From an uncultured Chloroflexota bacterium (GTDB lineage: Bacteria; Chloroflexota; Anaerolineae; Anaerolineales; Anaerolineaceae): a DNA stretch of 64,000 nt. Of the stretch, positions 16,315 through 26,175 are shown in pieces. The DNA is taken from positions 99,985 to 163,984 of the forward strand of contig CADACE010000013.1 in the NCBI GenBank assembly GCA_902786265.1. The letters run 5' to 3'. Numbering within the stretch: position 1 is the first letter of the stretch; each line of letters opens with the position of its first letter. A program made the position numbers and the translations under genes. The notes under the pieces were generated by a model, which saw only the letters and a list, made by a program, of their open reading frames with translations, was not told the DNA's origin and searched no databases.

Positions 16315-18447
16315 ATGCTTACTCAAAAGAATGTGGCTGTGAATAAAATGATGGAATTCCATGAAAACGGTATTTATATGGACCTGGAACAGGCGGAGGA
16401 CGGGACGCTGAAACTGCTGCATTTTTCCGCCCTGCCTTTTGATCCGGAACAGATCCCGGAAAAATGTAAACGCGGGTTCCGCCTTGTGGAAGTACAGGTT
16501 CCCGGTTTGGACCGTCCTGAGGAGCGGCATGGTACGAAATTTGTTGCCACGGCTCCGGGATACCGGCTGCAGTTTGGCCGTTATGAGGATGAGCGTAATG
16601 AATTCGGACGGAAGCTGACTTTTATCACTTCCGATGAAGAAACCGGGCTTGTTGTTCACAGCTGTTTCCAGTTTTATGACGGCATTTCTGTCGTCCGCAG
16701 CTGGACGGAAGTCGAAAATCACGGATCCGAAACGCAGACGCTGGAATATGTCTCCTCTTTTGCCCTTACCGGTCTCGGGAAAGGCGGGCTACAGAAACGG
16801 GACGACAAACTGCTGCTTTCCATCCCTCATAATTCCTGGCAGCGGGAGATCCAGTGGAAAACCTTTACCCTGCCGGAGCTGGGGATCTGCATGAACCAGC
16901 CGGAATATGCAAGCCGGTCTTCCAAGACCATCAGCATCACGAATATCGGCAACTGGTCCGCGAAGGAATACATTCCCGCGGGATTTCTGGAGGATACCGA
17001 AACCGGGGAAAGCCTGTTGTGGCAGATCGAACAGAACGGCTCCTGGCACTGGGAGATCAGTGACCAGACCGGCTTTCTTTATCTGCAGCTCAGCGGTCCG
17101 AGTGAGACCTGGGCGCACTGGTCCAAAGATCTGAAACCCGGGGACCGCTTTGTTACCGTCCCGGCTGCGGTCAGTCCTGTTTGCGGCGGGTTTGAGAAAG
17201 CCAACGAGGAAATGACCAAATACCGCCGCCGCATCCGCCGTCCCAATGCCGATAATGAAAAGTTGGCGGTGATCTTCAATGATTATATGAACTGCCTTTG
17301 GGCAGATCCGACCACCGCAAAAGAGCTGCCGCTCATCGATGCCGCGGCAAAAGCGGGCTGTGATTACTTTGTCATCGATGCCGGCTGGTATTCCGATGGG
17401 TTCTGGTGGGACAGCGTCGGGGAATGGAAACCCGCGCCGGGCCGCTTCCCGGAAGGGCTGAAGTGGCTGATGGACCATGTCCGCTCCAAAGGCATGATCC
17501 CCGGCGTCTGGCTGGAGATCGAAGTCATGGGCATCAACTGCGAACTGGCAAAGAAGCTGCCGGATGACTGGTTCTTCTGCCGTCACGGCAAACGGGTCTA
17601 TGACCGCAGCCGTTACCAGCTGGATTTCCGAAATCCGGAGGTGCGGGCTTTTGCCGATGAGATCATCGACCGCTTTGTGAATGAGTACCATGTGGGTTAT
17701 ATCAAGATGGACTACAACATCGAACCGGGCATCGGTACCGAAATCAACGCGGACAGTTATGGGGACGGGCTGCTGGAGCACGAACGGGCGTATCTCGCCT
17801 GGCTGGACGCAGTCTTTGCCCGCTATCCGGATCTGATCATCGAAAACTGCTCCAGCGGCGGTCTGCGGATGGACTACGCGATGCTCTCCCGGTATTCGAT
17901 CCAGTCCACTTCCGATGTGGAAGACTACCGCTATTACGCGACGATCGCTGCCAATGCGCCTTCTGTGCTGACGCCGGAACAGGCGGCTGTCTGGAGTTAT
18001 CCGCTTTCGGATGGCGATGATGAGCAGACTGCTTTCAACATGGTCAACGCCATGATGCTGCGCATCCATCAGTCCGGTCATCTGGCTCAGATCAACCCGT
18101 CCGGGAAGAAGCTGGTGAAGGAAGGCATCCGGACCTACAAACGCATGCGGAACGACATCCGCAAATCCTTTGCCTTCTGGCCGCTCGGGATGTCGGATTA
18201 TGACGACCCCTGGGTGAGTCTCGGCTTGCGGACAGAAAGGACTGCCTATGTGGCAGTCTGGCGCCGGAACAGCTCTGATGACACGGTCGTCCTGCCGATC
18301 GAGTTTCTGAACAGAAGAAAAGCTTCTGCGGAGCTGCTTTATCCGGCAAACGCGCCCTGTGAATACTCCTGGAATCCGGGTACTTCCTCTCTGACGGTCA
18401 GGCTGCCGGAGCTTTGCAGTGCCCGCATCTTCCGGATCCGGTTCTGA
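16315..18447 (+). CDS. Alpha-galactosidase, glycoside hydrolase family 36
   Basis: Cytoplasmic enzyme of 710 residues, the usual length of bacterial GH36, cleaving terminal alpha-galactose from melibiose- or raffinose-type sugars. The nucleophile is Asp466 in YIKMDYNIEPG, and the acid/base is Asp534 in TSDVEDYRYY. The CSSGGLRMDYAMLSRY segment between them and FVIDAGWYSDGFWWDSVGEW are family signatures. No signal peptide is present. The beta-galactosidase gene follows after 48 bases with no terminator, so the pair likely forms a galactoside-degradation operon; no dedicated transporter is adjacent. Confidence 0.93.
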   Translation: MLTQKNVAVNKMMEFHENGIYMDLEQAEDGTLKLLHFSALPFDPEQIPEKCKRGFRLVEVQVPGLDRPEERHGTKFVATAPGYRLQFGRYEDERNEFGRKLTFITSDEETGLVVHSCFQFYDGISVVRSWTEVENHGSETQTLEYVSSFALTGLGKGGLQKRDDKLLLSIPHNSWQREIQWKTFTLPELGICMNQPEYASRSSKTISITNIGNWSAKEYIPAGFLEDTETGESLLWQIEQNGSWHWEISDQTGFLYLQLSGPSETWAHWSKDLKPGDRFVTVPAAVSPVCGGFEKANEEMTKYRRRIRRPNADNEKLAVIFNDYMNCLWADPTTAKELPLIDAAAKAGCDYFVIDAGWYSDGFWWDSVGEWKPAPGRFPEGLKWLMDHVRSKGMIPGVWLEIEVMGINCELAKKLPDDWFFCRHGKRVYDRSRYQLDFRNPEVRAFADEIIDRFVNEYHVGYIKMDYNIEPGIGTEINADSYGDGLLEHERAYLAWLDAVFARYPDLIIENCSSGGLRMDYAMLSRYSIQSTSDVEDYRYYATIAANAPSVLTPEQAAVWSYPLSDGDDEQTAFNMVNAMMLRIHQSGHLAQINPSGKKLVKEGIRTYKRMRNDIRKSFAFWPLGMSDYDDPWVSLGLRTERTAYVAVWRRNSSDDTVVLPIEFLNRRKASAELLYPANAPCEYSWNPGTSSLTVRLPELCSARIFRIRF

Positions 18448-18495
18448 TTTTTTATTGTTTGAAATAATATATCGATTAGTAAATGGGACGTATTT

Positions 18496-21400
18496 ATGGA
18501 AGATTTCAATTTTGAAGCTGTTGTCAAAAATCCGGCAGTCTTTGCAGAAGGAAGACTCCCCGCGCATGCGGATTTTACTGCTTACCGGAACGCGGCGGAA
18601 ATGCATACCGGAGAAACAAGCCTGCGGGAATCCCTGAACGGGATCTGGCGTTTCCGCTATTCAGCCAACCCCGCTTCCGCTCCGGATGACGGATTCCAGT
18701 CTCCGGAGAAGGATCTTTCCGGATGGGACGAGATCCGGGTCCCGGCCCATATCCAGATGGAAGGCTACGATAAACCGGCTTATGTGAACACCCAGTATCC
18801 GTGGGATTGCCAGGCAGAGCTGAAGCCCGGTGAGATGCCGGAGCTTTTCAACCCGGTGGCAGACTATGTCTGTGATTTTGTTTTACCGGCGTCCTTTGAA
18901 AATGAAGATGTCTGCGTTTCCTTCCAGGGTGTGGAAAGCGGTTTTGCGCTCTGGCTTAACGGCCGGTATATCGGTTACAGCGAAGACAGCTTTACCCCCT
19001 CGGATTTCCGCCTGACGGATGTGCTGCGGGACGGTGTGAACCGCCTTGCCCTGCGGGTCTGGAAATGGACGCCCGGCAGCTGGTTTGAAGACCAGGATTT
19101 TTACCGTTTCTCCGGGATCTTCCGTGACGTCTTTCTGTACGTACTGCCGAAAAGCGCCGTGCTGGATCTCGCTGTCCGGCCGCTGCTGAATAAGGAACTC
19201 AGCCGCGGAACGCTCCTGATTTCAGCAAAAGGACGCGGAACCGGTACGCTGCGCCTATCATTGTCAGACGGTGAAAGCTGTATCGAGGAGCAAACCGTTC
19301 CGCTGACACAGGAAAGCGCGACCGAGTTCCATGTGGATGCCCCGCGGCTATGGAGCGCGGAACATCCGGAGCTTTATACCCTGCTGATTGAGGTGTTGGA
19401 TGATGAGGGAAACTGCACGGAAATCATCCCTCAGGAATTCGGGTTCCGCCGTGTTGAAATCAGGGAAGGGATACTCCTCTTGAACGGGAAACGCCTGGTA
19501 TTCAAAGGCGTCAACCGGCATGATTTCAGTTCGATATCCGGACGGGTGCCGAACCATGACGAACTGCTGCAGGATATCCTGACCATGAAGCGGAACAACA
19601 TCAACGCGATCCGCACCAGCCATTATCCGAATCAGTCGGAGCTTTACGCGCTCTGCGACCGTTACGGGCTTTATTTGATTGCCGAAAATAACATGGAGAC
19701 CCATGGCAGCTGGGACGCGTACATGCGGAAAAAGGCTGACCTGGATTATGTGGTCCCGAAGGATCATGAGGAATTCGCGCCGCTCCTGCTGGACCGGGTA
19801 CGTTCAGCTTATGAACGGGACAAGAACCATCCGAGCGTCATCATCTGGTCCTGCGGCAATGAGGCGTTTGGCGGACACGTGATCTATGAGATGAGCGAGC
19901 TGTTCCGTCAGCTTGACCCGTATCGTCCGGTCCATTATGAGGGCATCACCTGGGACAGAAGCTATAACGATACCACCGACATCGAAAGCCGCATGTATAC
20001 TCCGGTCCCGGAGGTGGAAGCATTTTTGAAAGAACATCCGGAAAAACCGCTGATCATGTGTGAATACACGCACGCGATGGGCAATTCCTGCGGTGCCATG
20101 CATAAATATACCGACCTTGCGGAACGCGAACCGCATTTCCAGGGCGGGTTTATCTGGGATTATGTGGACCAGACAATTTATAAAAAGGACCGCTACGGTC
20201 AGTGGTTCCAGGCGTACGGCGGAGATTTCGGAGAACGCCCGACGGATTACAATTTCAGCGGGAATGGCATCGTGTATGGCGGTGACCGGGCTCCTTCGCC
20301 GAAGATGCAGGAGATCCGTTTTAATTACCGGAATATCCGGGTGGAGTTCATCGAGGGCGGATTCCTTGTGAAGAACCGCTTTTTGTTCACGAATACCGAT
20401 GTTTACCGGGCATTGATCATTCTGCAGATGAATGGTGAGCAGATCCGGGAAGAGGAGACCGCGGTTTCGGTCGAACCTCTCGCGGAAACGGAATTTCTCT
20501 GGCCGGAATGGGTGCTGCGGGAAATGGAGACGCAGAAAGCCGCTGCCCGCAGTCTCGGGAAAGCAGAGCCTGAATTCGCGGTGACCGTTTCCTTCCGGCT
20601 GAAGGAAGACTGCCCGTGGGCAATAGCCGGACATGAGATCGCTTTCGGGCAAAAGGTTTTCCCGATAGCAAAGCAAAGCCCGGATCATGAGGAAGCGCTG
20701 ACGGTCATCCGCGGAAAATCTGTAGTCGGGGTGCGGGGGAAGCATTTCTCCGCTCAGTTCTCCGCCATCCAGCCGGGCCTTACCTCCTATGTCTATGCCG
20801 GAAAGGAAATGATCGAAAAGGTCCCGATGCCGAACTTCTGGCGCGCGCCTGTCGATAACGATATGGGGAATAATATGCCCCAGCGCTATGCCCAGTGGAA
20901 GATCGCCAGCCTTTATGTCACTCCGAAAAATGATCAGGGATCGGACCTGTACCCGGCTGTGGAAGAAAAGCCGCATAGAGTCATCATCACCTACCGCTAT
21001 TTTATGCCGACAACGCCGGCGAGCAGCTGCAATGTCGCGTATGAGGTGTTTGGCGACGGAACCGTCCGGACAACACTTTCCTATAAAGCTGTTGAGGGTC
21101 TGCGGGATATGCCGGAATTCGGTATGATCTTCAGGTTCGATGCCGACTATGATCATGTCTGTTGGTACGGGCTCGGTCCGGATGAGACTTATGCGGACCG
21201 CATGACGGGGGCGAAGCTCGGGCTGTACCGGAATGAGGTGATGGATAATTTCGCCCGCTATCCGGTCCCGCAGGAATGCGGCAACCATTGCGGGGTCCGC
21301 TGGCTGAAGCTGACCGACCGCAAAGGCCGCGGGATCAAATTCTCCGGGGAAGATCTTTCCATTAACGTCCTTCCCTGGACGCCGCATGAAATTGAGAACG

Positions 21401-21567
21401 CCGCTCACGCGTATGAACTGCCGCCCGTGCATTACAGCGTGGTCCGGGTCGCTCTGCAGCAGATGGGTGTCGGGGGTGATGACAGCTGGGGTGCCAAAAC
21501 GCATCCGGAATACCTGCTGCCGGCAGGAAAGGACCTTTCCTTTACCTTCAATTTTTGCGGGGTATGA
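18496..21567 (+). CDS. lacZ: Beta-galactosidase, glycoside hydrolase family 2 (LacZ type)
   Basis: Cytoplasmic enzyme of 1023 residues, almost the length of E. coli LacZ (1024). Sugar-binding and jelly-roll domains come first (VNTQYPWDCQ near residue 98), then the TIM barrel. The acid/base is Glu456 in SCGNEAFGG and the nucleophile is Glu523 in IMCEYTHAMGNSCG. The C-terminal domain has GLGPDETYADRMTGAKLG and QECGNHCGVRWL. ATG at 18496 is preceded only by a weak GGGACG site, so expression may depend on coupling to the alpha-galactosidase. It likely hydrolyses lactose or plant beta-galactosides. Confidence 0.93.
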   Translation: MEDFNFEAVVKNPAVFAEGRLPAHADFTAYRNAAEMHTGETSLRESLNGIWRFRYSANPASAPDDGFQSPEKDLSGWDEIRVPAHIQMEGYDKPAYVNTQYPWDCQAELKPGEMPELFNPVADYVCDFVLPASFENEDVCVSFQGVESGFALWLNGRYIGYSEDSFTPSDFRLTDVLRDGVNRLALRVWKWTPGSWFEDQDFYRFSGIFRDVFLYVLPKSAVLDLAVRPLLNKELSRGTLLISAKGRGTGTLRLSLSDGESCIEEQTVPLTQESATEFHVDAPRLWSAEHPELYTLLIEVLDDEGNCTEIIPQEFGFRRVEIREGILLLNGKRLVFKGVNRHDFSSISGRVPNHDELLQDILTMKRNNINAIRTSHYPNQSELYALCDRYGLYLIAENNMETHGSWDAYMRKKADLDYVVPKDHEEFAPLLLDRVRSAYERDKNHPSVIIWSCGNEAFGGHVIYEMSELFRQLDPYRPVHYEGITWDRSYNDTTDIESRMYTPVPEVEAFLKEHPEKPLIMCEYTHAMGNSCGAMHKYTDLAEREPHFQGGFIWDYVDQTIYKKDRYGQWFQAYGGDFGERPTDYNFSGNGIVYGGDRAPSPKMQEIRFNYRNIRVEFIEGGFLVKNRFLFTNTDVYRALIILQMNGEQIREEETAVSVEPLAETEFLWPEWVLREMETQKAAARSLGKAEPEFAVTVSFRLKEDCPWAIAGHEIAFGQKVFPIAKQSPDHEEALTVIRGKSVVGVRGKHFSAQFSAIQPGLTSYVYAGKEMIEKVPMPNFWRAPVDNDMGNNMPQRYAQWKIASLYVTPKNDQGSDLYPAVEEKPHRVIITYRYFMPTTPASSCNVAYEVFGDGTVRTTLSYKAVEGLRDMPEFGMIFRFDADYDHVCWYGLGPDETYADRMTGAKLGLYRNEVMDNFARYPVPQECGNHCGVRWLKLTDRKGRGIKFSGEDLSINVLPWTPHEIENAAHAYELPPVHYSVVRVALQQMGVGGDDSWGAKTHPEYLLPAGKDLSFTFNFCGV

Positions 21568-21609
21568 CAAATCGGGATTAATATCACGGATTTTTTTGTG
21601 TTTTTACAC

Positions 21610-21639
21610 TTGAGTAAGAAATAAACTTCGTGATATATT
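21610..21639 (+). promoter_or_regulatory. Predicted promoter of the first family 6 importer
   Basis: TTGAGT (21610-21615), an 18-bp spacer and TATATT (21634-21639) lie about 50 bases before the binding-protein start. Confidence 0.55.
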
Positions 21640-21687
21640 TGTGAGAAGTCTCATTGTTAGACAATTGGGAAATTATATGGAGGAAAT

Positions 21688-22716
21688 ATGAAAAAATTAT
21701 TGGTTTGTCTTGCAGCGCTTGTGATGCTGCTTTCCGTATGCGGTATGGCCATGGCTCAGGATACCCTGGTTATCTATTCCGCCCGCAATGAACGTCTGAA
21801 TAACATCGTTATTCCTGCTTTTGAAGCAGCCACCGGCATCAAGGTTGAAATGATCACCGGTTCCTCCGGTGAAGTTCTGCAGCGCGTAAAGGCTGAAGTC
21901 GAATCCGGCAATGTGACCGTCGACATCCACTGGGCTGCCGATGAAACCATGCTGGCTGCCAACCGTGCTCTCTTTGAGGTTTATGTCCCGACCGAAAATG
22001 ACAAGCTGATGCCCGCTTTCCAGAATGACGGCACCAACTGCTTCAACAGCGCCTATGCCGAACCGAATGTCATGATCGTCAACACCGATATGCTCAAGGA
22101 ACTGGGCGTTGAAGTCAACAGCTATGCTGACCTCACCCAGCCGGAACTCAAGGGCAAGATCATCTCCGCCGATCCGGCGAACTCCTCTTCCGCTTTCCAG
22201 TGCCTGATCGGCATGCTTTACGGCATGGGTGACGGCGACCCGATGAGCGACAAGGCCTGGGATTTCATCGATGAATTCCTTGTCAACCTGGACGGCAAGA
22301 TTGCCTCTTCCTCCTCACAGGTTTACAACGGCGTTGCCAACGGTGAATATGCGGTCGGCCTGAGCTATGAAGACCCCTGCGTCGAACTGGAAGCCACCGG
22401 TGAACATCCGGTCAAGGTCGTTTACGCTTCCGAAGGCGTTATCTTCCCGGGTGAATCCGTCCAGATCATCAAGGGCGCCCCGCACATGGAAGCCGCTAAG
22501 AAGTTCGTTGACTTCGTCCTTTCCGAAGAATCCCAGAACGCTGTTGCCGCGGAACTGAACCTGCGCCCGCTGCGCATGGGTGTCCCGACCAACGCGAAGA
22601 TGATCCCGACCGAAGATCTCAAACTGTTCGACACCTATTCCGCGAAATATATCGCTGAAAACAAGCCGACCATCGTTGCGACCTACCTCGATCACGTGGA
22701 AATGACGCTTGAGTAA
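21688..22716 (+). CDS. ABC transporter substrate-binding protein, family 6 (Fe3+/phosphonate-type)
   Basis: Exported binding protein of 342 residues. The signal peptide ends near AMAQD. The start of the mature chain, TLVIYSARNERLNNIVIPAF, and the GIKVEMITGSSGEVLQRVKAE segment are those of the AfuA/FbpA-like superfamily. Later segments (PELKGKIISADPANSSSAFQ, GEYAVGLSYEDPC) also match. No adjacent tyrosine pair of the kind that binds iron in FbpA is apparent, so an organic ligand is at least as likely as Fe3+. A GGAGG site precedes the ATG. A terminator-like hairpin follows, then the ATPase and permease. It is paralogous to the binding protein at 56681. Confidence 0.85.
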   Translation: MKKLLVCLAALVMLLSVCGMAMAQDTLVIYSARNERLNNIVIPAFEAATGIKVEMITGSSGEVLQRVKAEVESGNVTVDIHWAADETMLAANRALFEVYVPTENDKLMPAFQNDGTNCFNSAYAEPNVMIVNTDMLKELGVEVNSYADLTQPELKGKIISADPANSSSAFQCLIGMLYGMGDGDPMSDKAWDFIDEFLVNLDGKIASSSSQVYNGVANGEYAVGLSYEDPCVELEATGEHPVKVVYASEGVIFPGESVQIIKGAPHMEAAKKFVDFVLSEESQNAVAAELNLRPLRMGVPTNAKMIPTEDLKLFDTYSAKYIAENKPTIVATYLDHVEMTLE

Positions 22717-22733
22717 TTTTGAGGGATTTGGTT

Positions 22734-22970
22734 TCAGGTGTCAGGGATCAGATATTCCCCTCCCCTCAGAATGATGATTCAAAAGCGGGAGTTATGACGC
22801 CTCCGGAAACTAAAGGATAAATGACAGACGGGAAGCCTCGGACTTCCCGTCTTTTTGAAAGAATTGTATTTTCTGTTCATATGCTGTCATAAAAAGTATC
22901 ATATGAAAAACTATCACGCAGGGGCAGACTGTTTCTGTCCGGCACCTGAGAACAGATACCCGGCACCTGA
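22734..22970 (+). repeat. Heptamer-phased inverted array H4 flanking a terminator
   Basis: Left arm 22734-22754 has three units (TCAGGTG, TCAGGGA, TCAGATA). Right arm 22936-22970 has five units of opposite orientation (CACCTGA twice, GAACAGA, TACCCGG). The terminator hairpin at 22827-22856 lies between the arms, so here the arms are 180 bases apart. Confidence 0.7.
22827..22856 (+). terminator. Terminator between binding protein and ATPase
   Basis: A 9-bp perfect stem (GACGGGAAG with CTTCCCGTC) with a 7-base loop is followed by five T. It probably sets a higher level of binding protein than of ATPase and permease. Confidence 0.88.
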
Positions 22971-22990
22971 ATAGAAAGAAAGGCGGTTAA

Positions 22991-24067
22991 ATGGGTGTTT
23001 CTATTGAAATCGATAATGTAACAAAGGCATACCAGAATACGGTAGTTATTGAGGGACTTTCCGCGACGATCAAGCCGGGAGAGTTCTTCACGCTGCTGGG
23101 CCCGTCCGGCTGCGGGAAAACGACTCTGCTGCGCATGATCATCGGGTTCAACTCCATTGAAGCCGGTGAGATCCGTGTTGACGGAAAACGCATCAATGAC
23201 ATCCCGACCAATAAACGGAACATGGGCATGGTGTTCCAGAATTACGCGGTCTTCCCGCATATGAACGTCCGTGACAATGTGGCGTACGGGTTGAAAAACC
23301 GGGGCGTCGGTAAAAATGAACGGTATGAGAAGGTGGATGAGATCCTGCGTCTGGTCAAGATCGATCAATATGCCAACCGTATGCCCGCCCAGCTTTCCGG
23401 AGGTCAGCAGCAGCGTGTGGCACTGGCCCGTGCAATTGTCATCCAACCGGATGTCCTGCTGATGGACGAACCGCTTTCCAACCTGGATGCCAAGCTGCGT
23501 GTGGAAATGCGCAACGTCATCAAGCGCATCCAGCATGAAGTCGGCATCACCACGGTCTATGTGACCCACGACCAGGAAGAAGCGCTGGCGATCTCCGACC
23601 GCATTGCCGTCATGAACGGCGGTGTGATCCAGCAGATCGGCACTCCGAAATTTATCTATCAGCGGCCGGCGAATGAATTTGTTTCCGGTTTCATCGGGCT
23701 GTCCAATTTTATCGATGCTTCCTATAAAGACGGTGTTATTGATTTCGGCAATTTCTACCGCGTCCCGCTGAAACTCAGTGATGGTGCCGGGTCTGAGGTC
23801 CGTGCGGCGATCCGTCCTGAAGAATTCATAATCAAAAAGAGCGATGAGACCGGCATTCCGGCGACAATCAACTCTTCCGTGTTCCTCGGTATGACGCTGC
23901 ATTATTTCGCGACGCTGAATAACGGACAGGAAGTGGAAATCGTGGTGCCCAGCGATCTCAGCGACATTCTCCCGGACGGGCAGAAGGTTTCGCTGAACGT
24001 TGTACCGGAAAAGATCAATGTATTTGACAGGGAGACAAAGAAAACGCTGATCCCGGAAGGAGCGTAA
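22991..24067 (+). CDS. ABC transporter ATP-binding protein (FbpC/PotA-like)
   Basis: Cytoplasmic ATPase of 358 residues. The motifs are intact: Walker A GPSGCGKTT, Q-loop MVFQNYAVFPHM, signature LSGGQQQR, Walker B VLLMDEPLSNLD and switch His VTHDQEEA. A C-terminal TOBE-like regulatory region follows (about residues 245-350). It lies two bases before the permease start and is paralogous to the ATPase at 57747, which has a changed Walker A. AAAGGCGG ahead of the ATG serves as ribosome site. Confidence 0.93.
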   Translation: MGVSIEIDNVTKAYQNTVVIEGLSATIKPGEFFTLLGPSGCGKTTLLRMIIGFNSIEAGEIRVDGKRINDIPTNKRNMGMVFQNYAVFPHMNVRDNVAYGLKNRGVGKNERYEKVDEILRLVKIDQYANRMPAQLSGGQQQRVALARAIVIQPDVLLMDEPLSNLDAKLRVEMRNVIKRIQHEVGITTVYVTHDQEEALAISDRIAVMNGGVIQQIGTPKFIYQRPANEFVSGFIGLSNFIDASYKDGVIDFGNFYRVPLKLSDGAGSEVRAAIRPEEFIIKKSDETGIPATINSSVFLGMTLHYFATLNNGQEVEIVVPSDLSDILPDGQKVSLNVVPEKINVFDRETKKTLIPEGA

Positions 24068-24069
24068 TT

Positions 24070-25725
24070 ATGCAGGATAAAAAGCAATCTCCGATCTGGA
24101 TGTTTCTGGCGCTGGTGATCCTGGCACTGTTCCTGATCTTCGTTGTCTATCCGCTGGCGCTGGTCCTTTATAAAAGCGTTGTCGATCCGGGCTCCGGTTC
24201 GATCACCTTTGAAAATTTCACCCGCTTCTTTTCGCGGAAGTATTACACCAATACGCTGCTGAACTCTTTCAAGGTTACGACTGTCGTGACGCTGATCTGT
24301 GCCTTTCTCGGACTGGTGATGGCATATATCATCAAGCAGTACAACATCAGAGGCAGCAGTGCCCTGAACATCGCGATCGTGCTGAGCTACCTTTCACCCC
24401 CGTTCATCGGTGCCTATTCCTGGATCCAGCTGCTGGGCCGCAAAGGTCTGTTCACCAAAGCCATCAACAGTGTCTTCCATACACAGTTTGAGGGGATCTA
24501 TGGATTCTGGGGCATTGTGCTGGTCTTTTCGCTCCAGTCCTTCCCGCTGGTTTATATGTATGTCTCCGGTGCGCTGGAAAACCTGGACAACTCACTGAAT
24601 GAAGCCGCGGAGTCTCTCGGCGCCAACAACTTCCAGCGTGTGACCGGCATCATCCTGCCGCTGGTGCTGCCGACGGTATTGGCTTCCTCCCTGCTGGTGT
24701 TCATGCGGGTCTTTTCGGATTTCGGTACCCCGATGCTCATCGGCGAAGGCTACCGGACCTATCCGGTGGTGCTGTATAACCAGTTTATGGGCGAGGTGAC
24801 GAATGACTCGAACTTCGCGGCGGCGCTGTGCGTGATCATCATGCTCATCACGCTGGTCTTCTTCTTCCTGCAGCGCTGGATCGCGGCACGGCATTCCTAC
24901 TCCATGTCCGCGCTCAAACCGATGCAGCCGAGGACCCTCCGCACACTGCCGAACATCCTCTGCCATCTGTTCGTTTATCTGGTCGTTCTGCTGGCCATGC
25001 TGCCGCAGCTGACGGTTATCGTGACTTCCTTCCTCAAGGAATCCACACCGGGTATCTTTACCAATGAGCTTTCGCTGGTGAATTACAAGACGATCTTCTC
25101 GAAGAATCCGCTGGTGATCCCGAACACCTATCTCTTCGGCCTGGCGGCGATCATTCTGGTGATCACCTTCGGTGTGCTGATCGCGTATCTCGCGGTGCGG
25201 CGCAAATCCGTGGTCACGGAGACGGTCGATACGCTGACGATGCTGCCTTACATTATCCCGGGTTCGGTGCTTGGTATTTGTTTCCTCTATGCTTTCGCCA
25301 AAGCGCCGCTGGCATTGACCGGGACGGCAGCCATTATCATCATCGCGCTGACCGTCCGCAGGATGCCTTATACCATCCGTTCCAGTACGGCGATTATCAG
25401 CCAGATCAGCCCTTCTATTGAGGAAGCCGCGATCTCACTGGGTTCCGGTGAAGTCAAGGCCTTCTGGGATGTGACGCTGCCGATGATGATGCCGGGCGTG
25501 ATCTCCGGTGCCATTATGAGCTGGGTCACGGTCATCAGTGAGCTGTCTTCTTCGATCATGCTCTACCGGGCCAGTACCCAGACGCTGACGGTTTCCGTCT
25601 ATACGGAAGTCATCCGCGACTGCTTTGGCAACGCGGCGGCTTATTCGACGGTGCTGACAGTGACGAGCGTCATTTCCATGCTGCTCTTCTTCAAGCTCAC
25701 CGGGAAACGCTCCATGAGTGTGTAA
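24070..25725 (+). CDS. Fused ABC transporter permease (FbpB-like, two domains)
   Basis: Membrane protein of 551 residues formed of two permease domains of about six helices each. Both halves carry an EAA loop: NEAAESLGANNFQRVTGIIL in the first and EEAAISLGSGEVKAFWDVTL in the second. This is the usual FbpB/ThiP architecture of importers with family 6 binding proteins. The permease follows the ATPase by 2 bases. It is paralogous over its length to the permease at 58849. Confidence 0.93.
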   Translation: MQDKKQSPIWMFLALVILALFLIFVVYPLALVLYKSVVDPGSGSITFENFTRFFSRKYYTNTLLNSFKVTTVVTLICAFLGLVMAYIIKQYNIRGSSALNIAIVLSYLSPPFIGAYSWIQLLGRKGLFTKAINSVFHTQFEGIYGFWGIVLVFSLQSFPLVYMYVSGALENLDNSLNEAAESLGANNFQRVTGIILPLVLPTVLASSLLVFMRVFSDFGTPMLIGEGYRTYPVVLYNQFMGEVTNDSNFAAALCVIIMLITLVFFFLQRWIAARHSYSMSALKPMQPRTLRTLPNILCHLFVYLVVLLAMLPQLTVIVTSFLKESTPGIFTNELSLVNYKTIFSKNPLVIPNTYLFGLAAIILVITFGVLIAYLAVRRKSVVTETVDTLTMLPYIIPGSVLGICFLYAFAKAPLALTGTAAIIIIALTVRRMPYTIRSSTAIISQISPSIEEAAISLGSGEVKAFWDVTLPMMMPGVISGAIMSWVTVISELSSSIMLYRASTQTLTVSVYTEVIRDCFGNAAAYSTVLTVTSVISMLLFFKLTGKRSMSV

Positions 25726-25741
25726 TGAAGTGTAAAAGGGT

Positions 25742-25806
25742 CCAGGTGTCAGGATTCAGTGAAACTGATTTCCCGGCTCACCGGTGAATCCTGCTTCGGT
25801 ATATAA
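25742..25806 (+). repeat. Heptamer repeat with palindromic core, copy C1
   Basis: Units CCAGGTG, TCAGGAT and TCAGTGA (25742-25762) lead into a core that matches the copies at 26941, 27028 and 37363. The centre CTCACCGGTGAA contains the perfect palindrome CACCGGTG. The core ends in TATATAA and abuts the next hairpin. Confidence 0.75.
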
Positions 25807-25858
25807 AATAAAAACACAGTATTAGTGGGATGTCTTCATTGATACTGTGTTTTATTTT
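25805..25858. terminator. Bidirectional-looking terminator after the permease
   Basis: A 17-bp stem pairs 25805-25822 with 25842-25858, with one bulged A. Its A/T-rich ends give a T tract on either strand. Confidence 0.85.
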
Positions 25859-25913
25859 GCAACAGTCAGGGTGCTGCAGCGCGAAAGGAAAAATGCCGGA
25901 TTTTGAAAGAAAA

Positions 25914-25960
25914 CCTTGAAAAAGTGCGGTAAAACAGGAAAATCTCCCTTGAAAAAGTGC
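25914..25960 (+). repeat. Two direct repeats upstream of an unknown gene
   Basis: CCTTGAAAAAGTGC occurs exactly at 25914-25927 and 25947-25960, 33 bp apart, in an otherwise gene-free stretch (25859-26109). They could be regulator sites for the downstream promoter; no candidate protein is evident. Confidence 0.5.
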
Positions 25961-26109
25961 TGTCAGCGAAGAGAGGACTGAAATCAAGAGAAAATATGGT
26001 GCCTGAAGCCCTGAAACCCATTCACCTGAAAACAATATGATCAAAATCGCAGCAATAATCAAAGCAATGATATTTGTCACATTTAATATAGAAAATTTAT
26101 AAATAATAC

Positions 26110-26138
26110 TTGACATAATTACAGAACAGTACTACAAT
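26110..26138 (+). promoter_or_regulatory. Strong sigma-A promoter
   Basis: TTGACA (26110-26115), exactly 17 bp, then TACAAT (26133-26138). It lies 38 bases before the AAAGGAGG ribosome site and drives the gene at 26207. Confidence 0.82.
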
Positions 26139-26175
26139 CTTAGAAACTTTAGAACAGAAAGGAGGATCGTACAGC

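Noticed and set aside
16789..18606. Minus-strand open frame of about 600 codons opposite the alpha-galactosidase
   Set aside because: The plus strand has a complete GH36 catalytic pattern; the minus frame shows no domain or start signal.
21688..25725. Naming the importer as an Fe3+ transporter (afuABC/fbpABC)
   Set aside because: The family label fits, but the binding protein shows no apparent iron-binding tyrosine pair, so the substrate is left open.
25778..26116. Minus-strand hydrophobic open frame of 112 codons
   Set aside because: There is no ribosome site, its frame covers a terminator and a repeat, and the repeated TALFQG comes from the direct DNA repeats.
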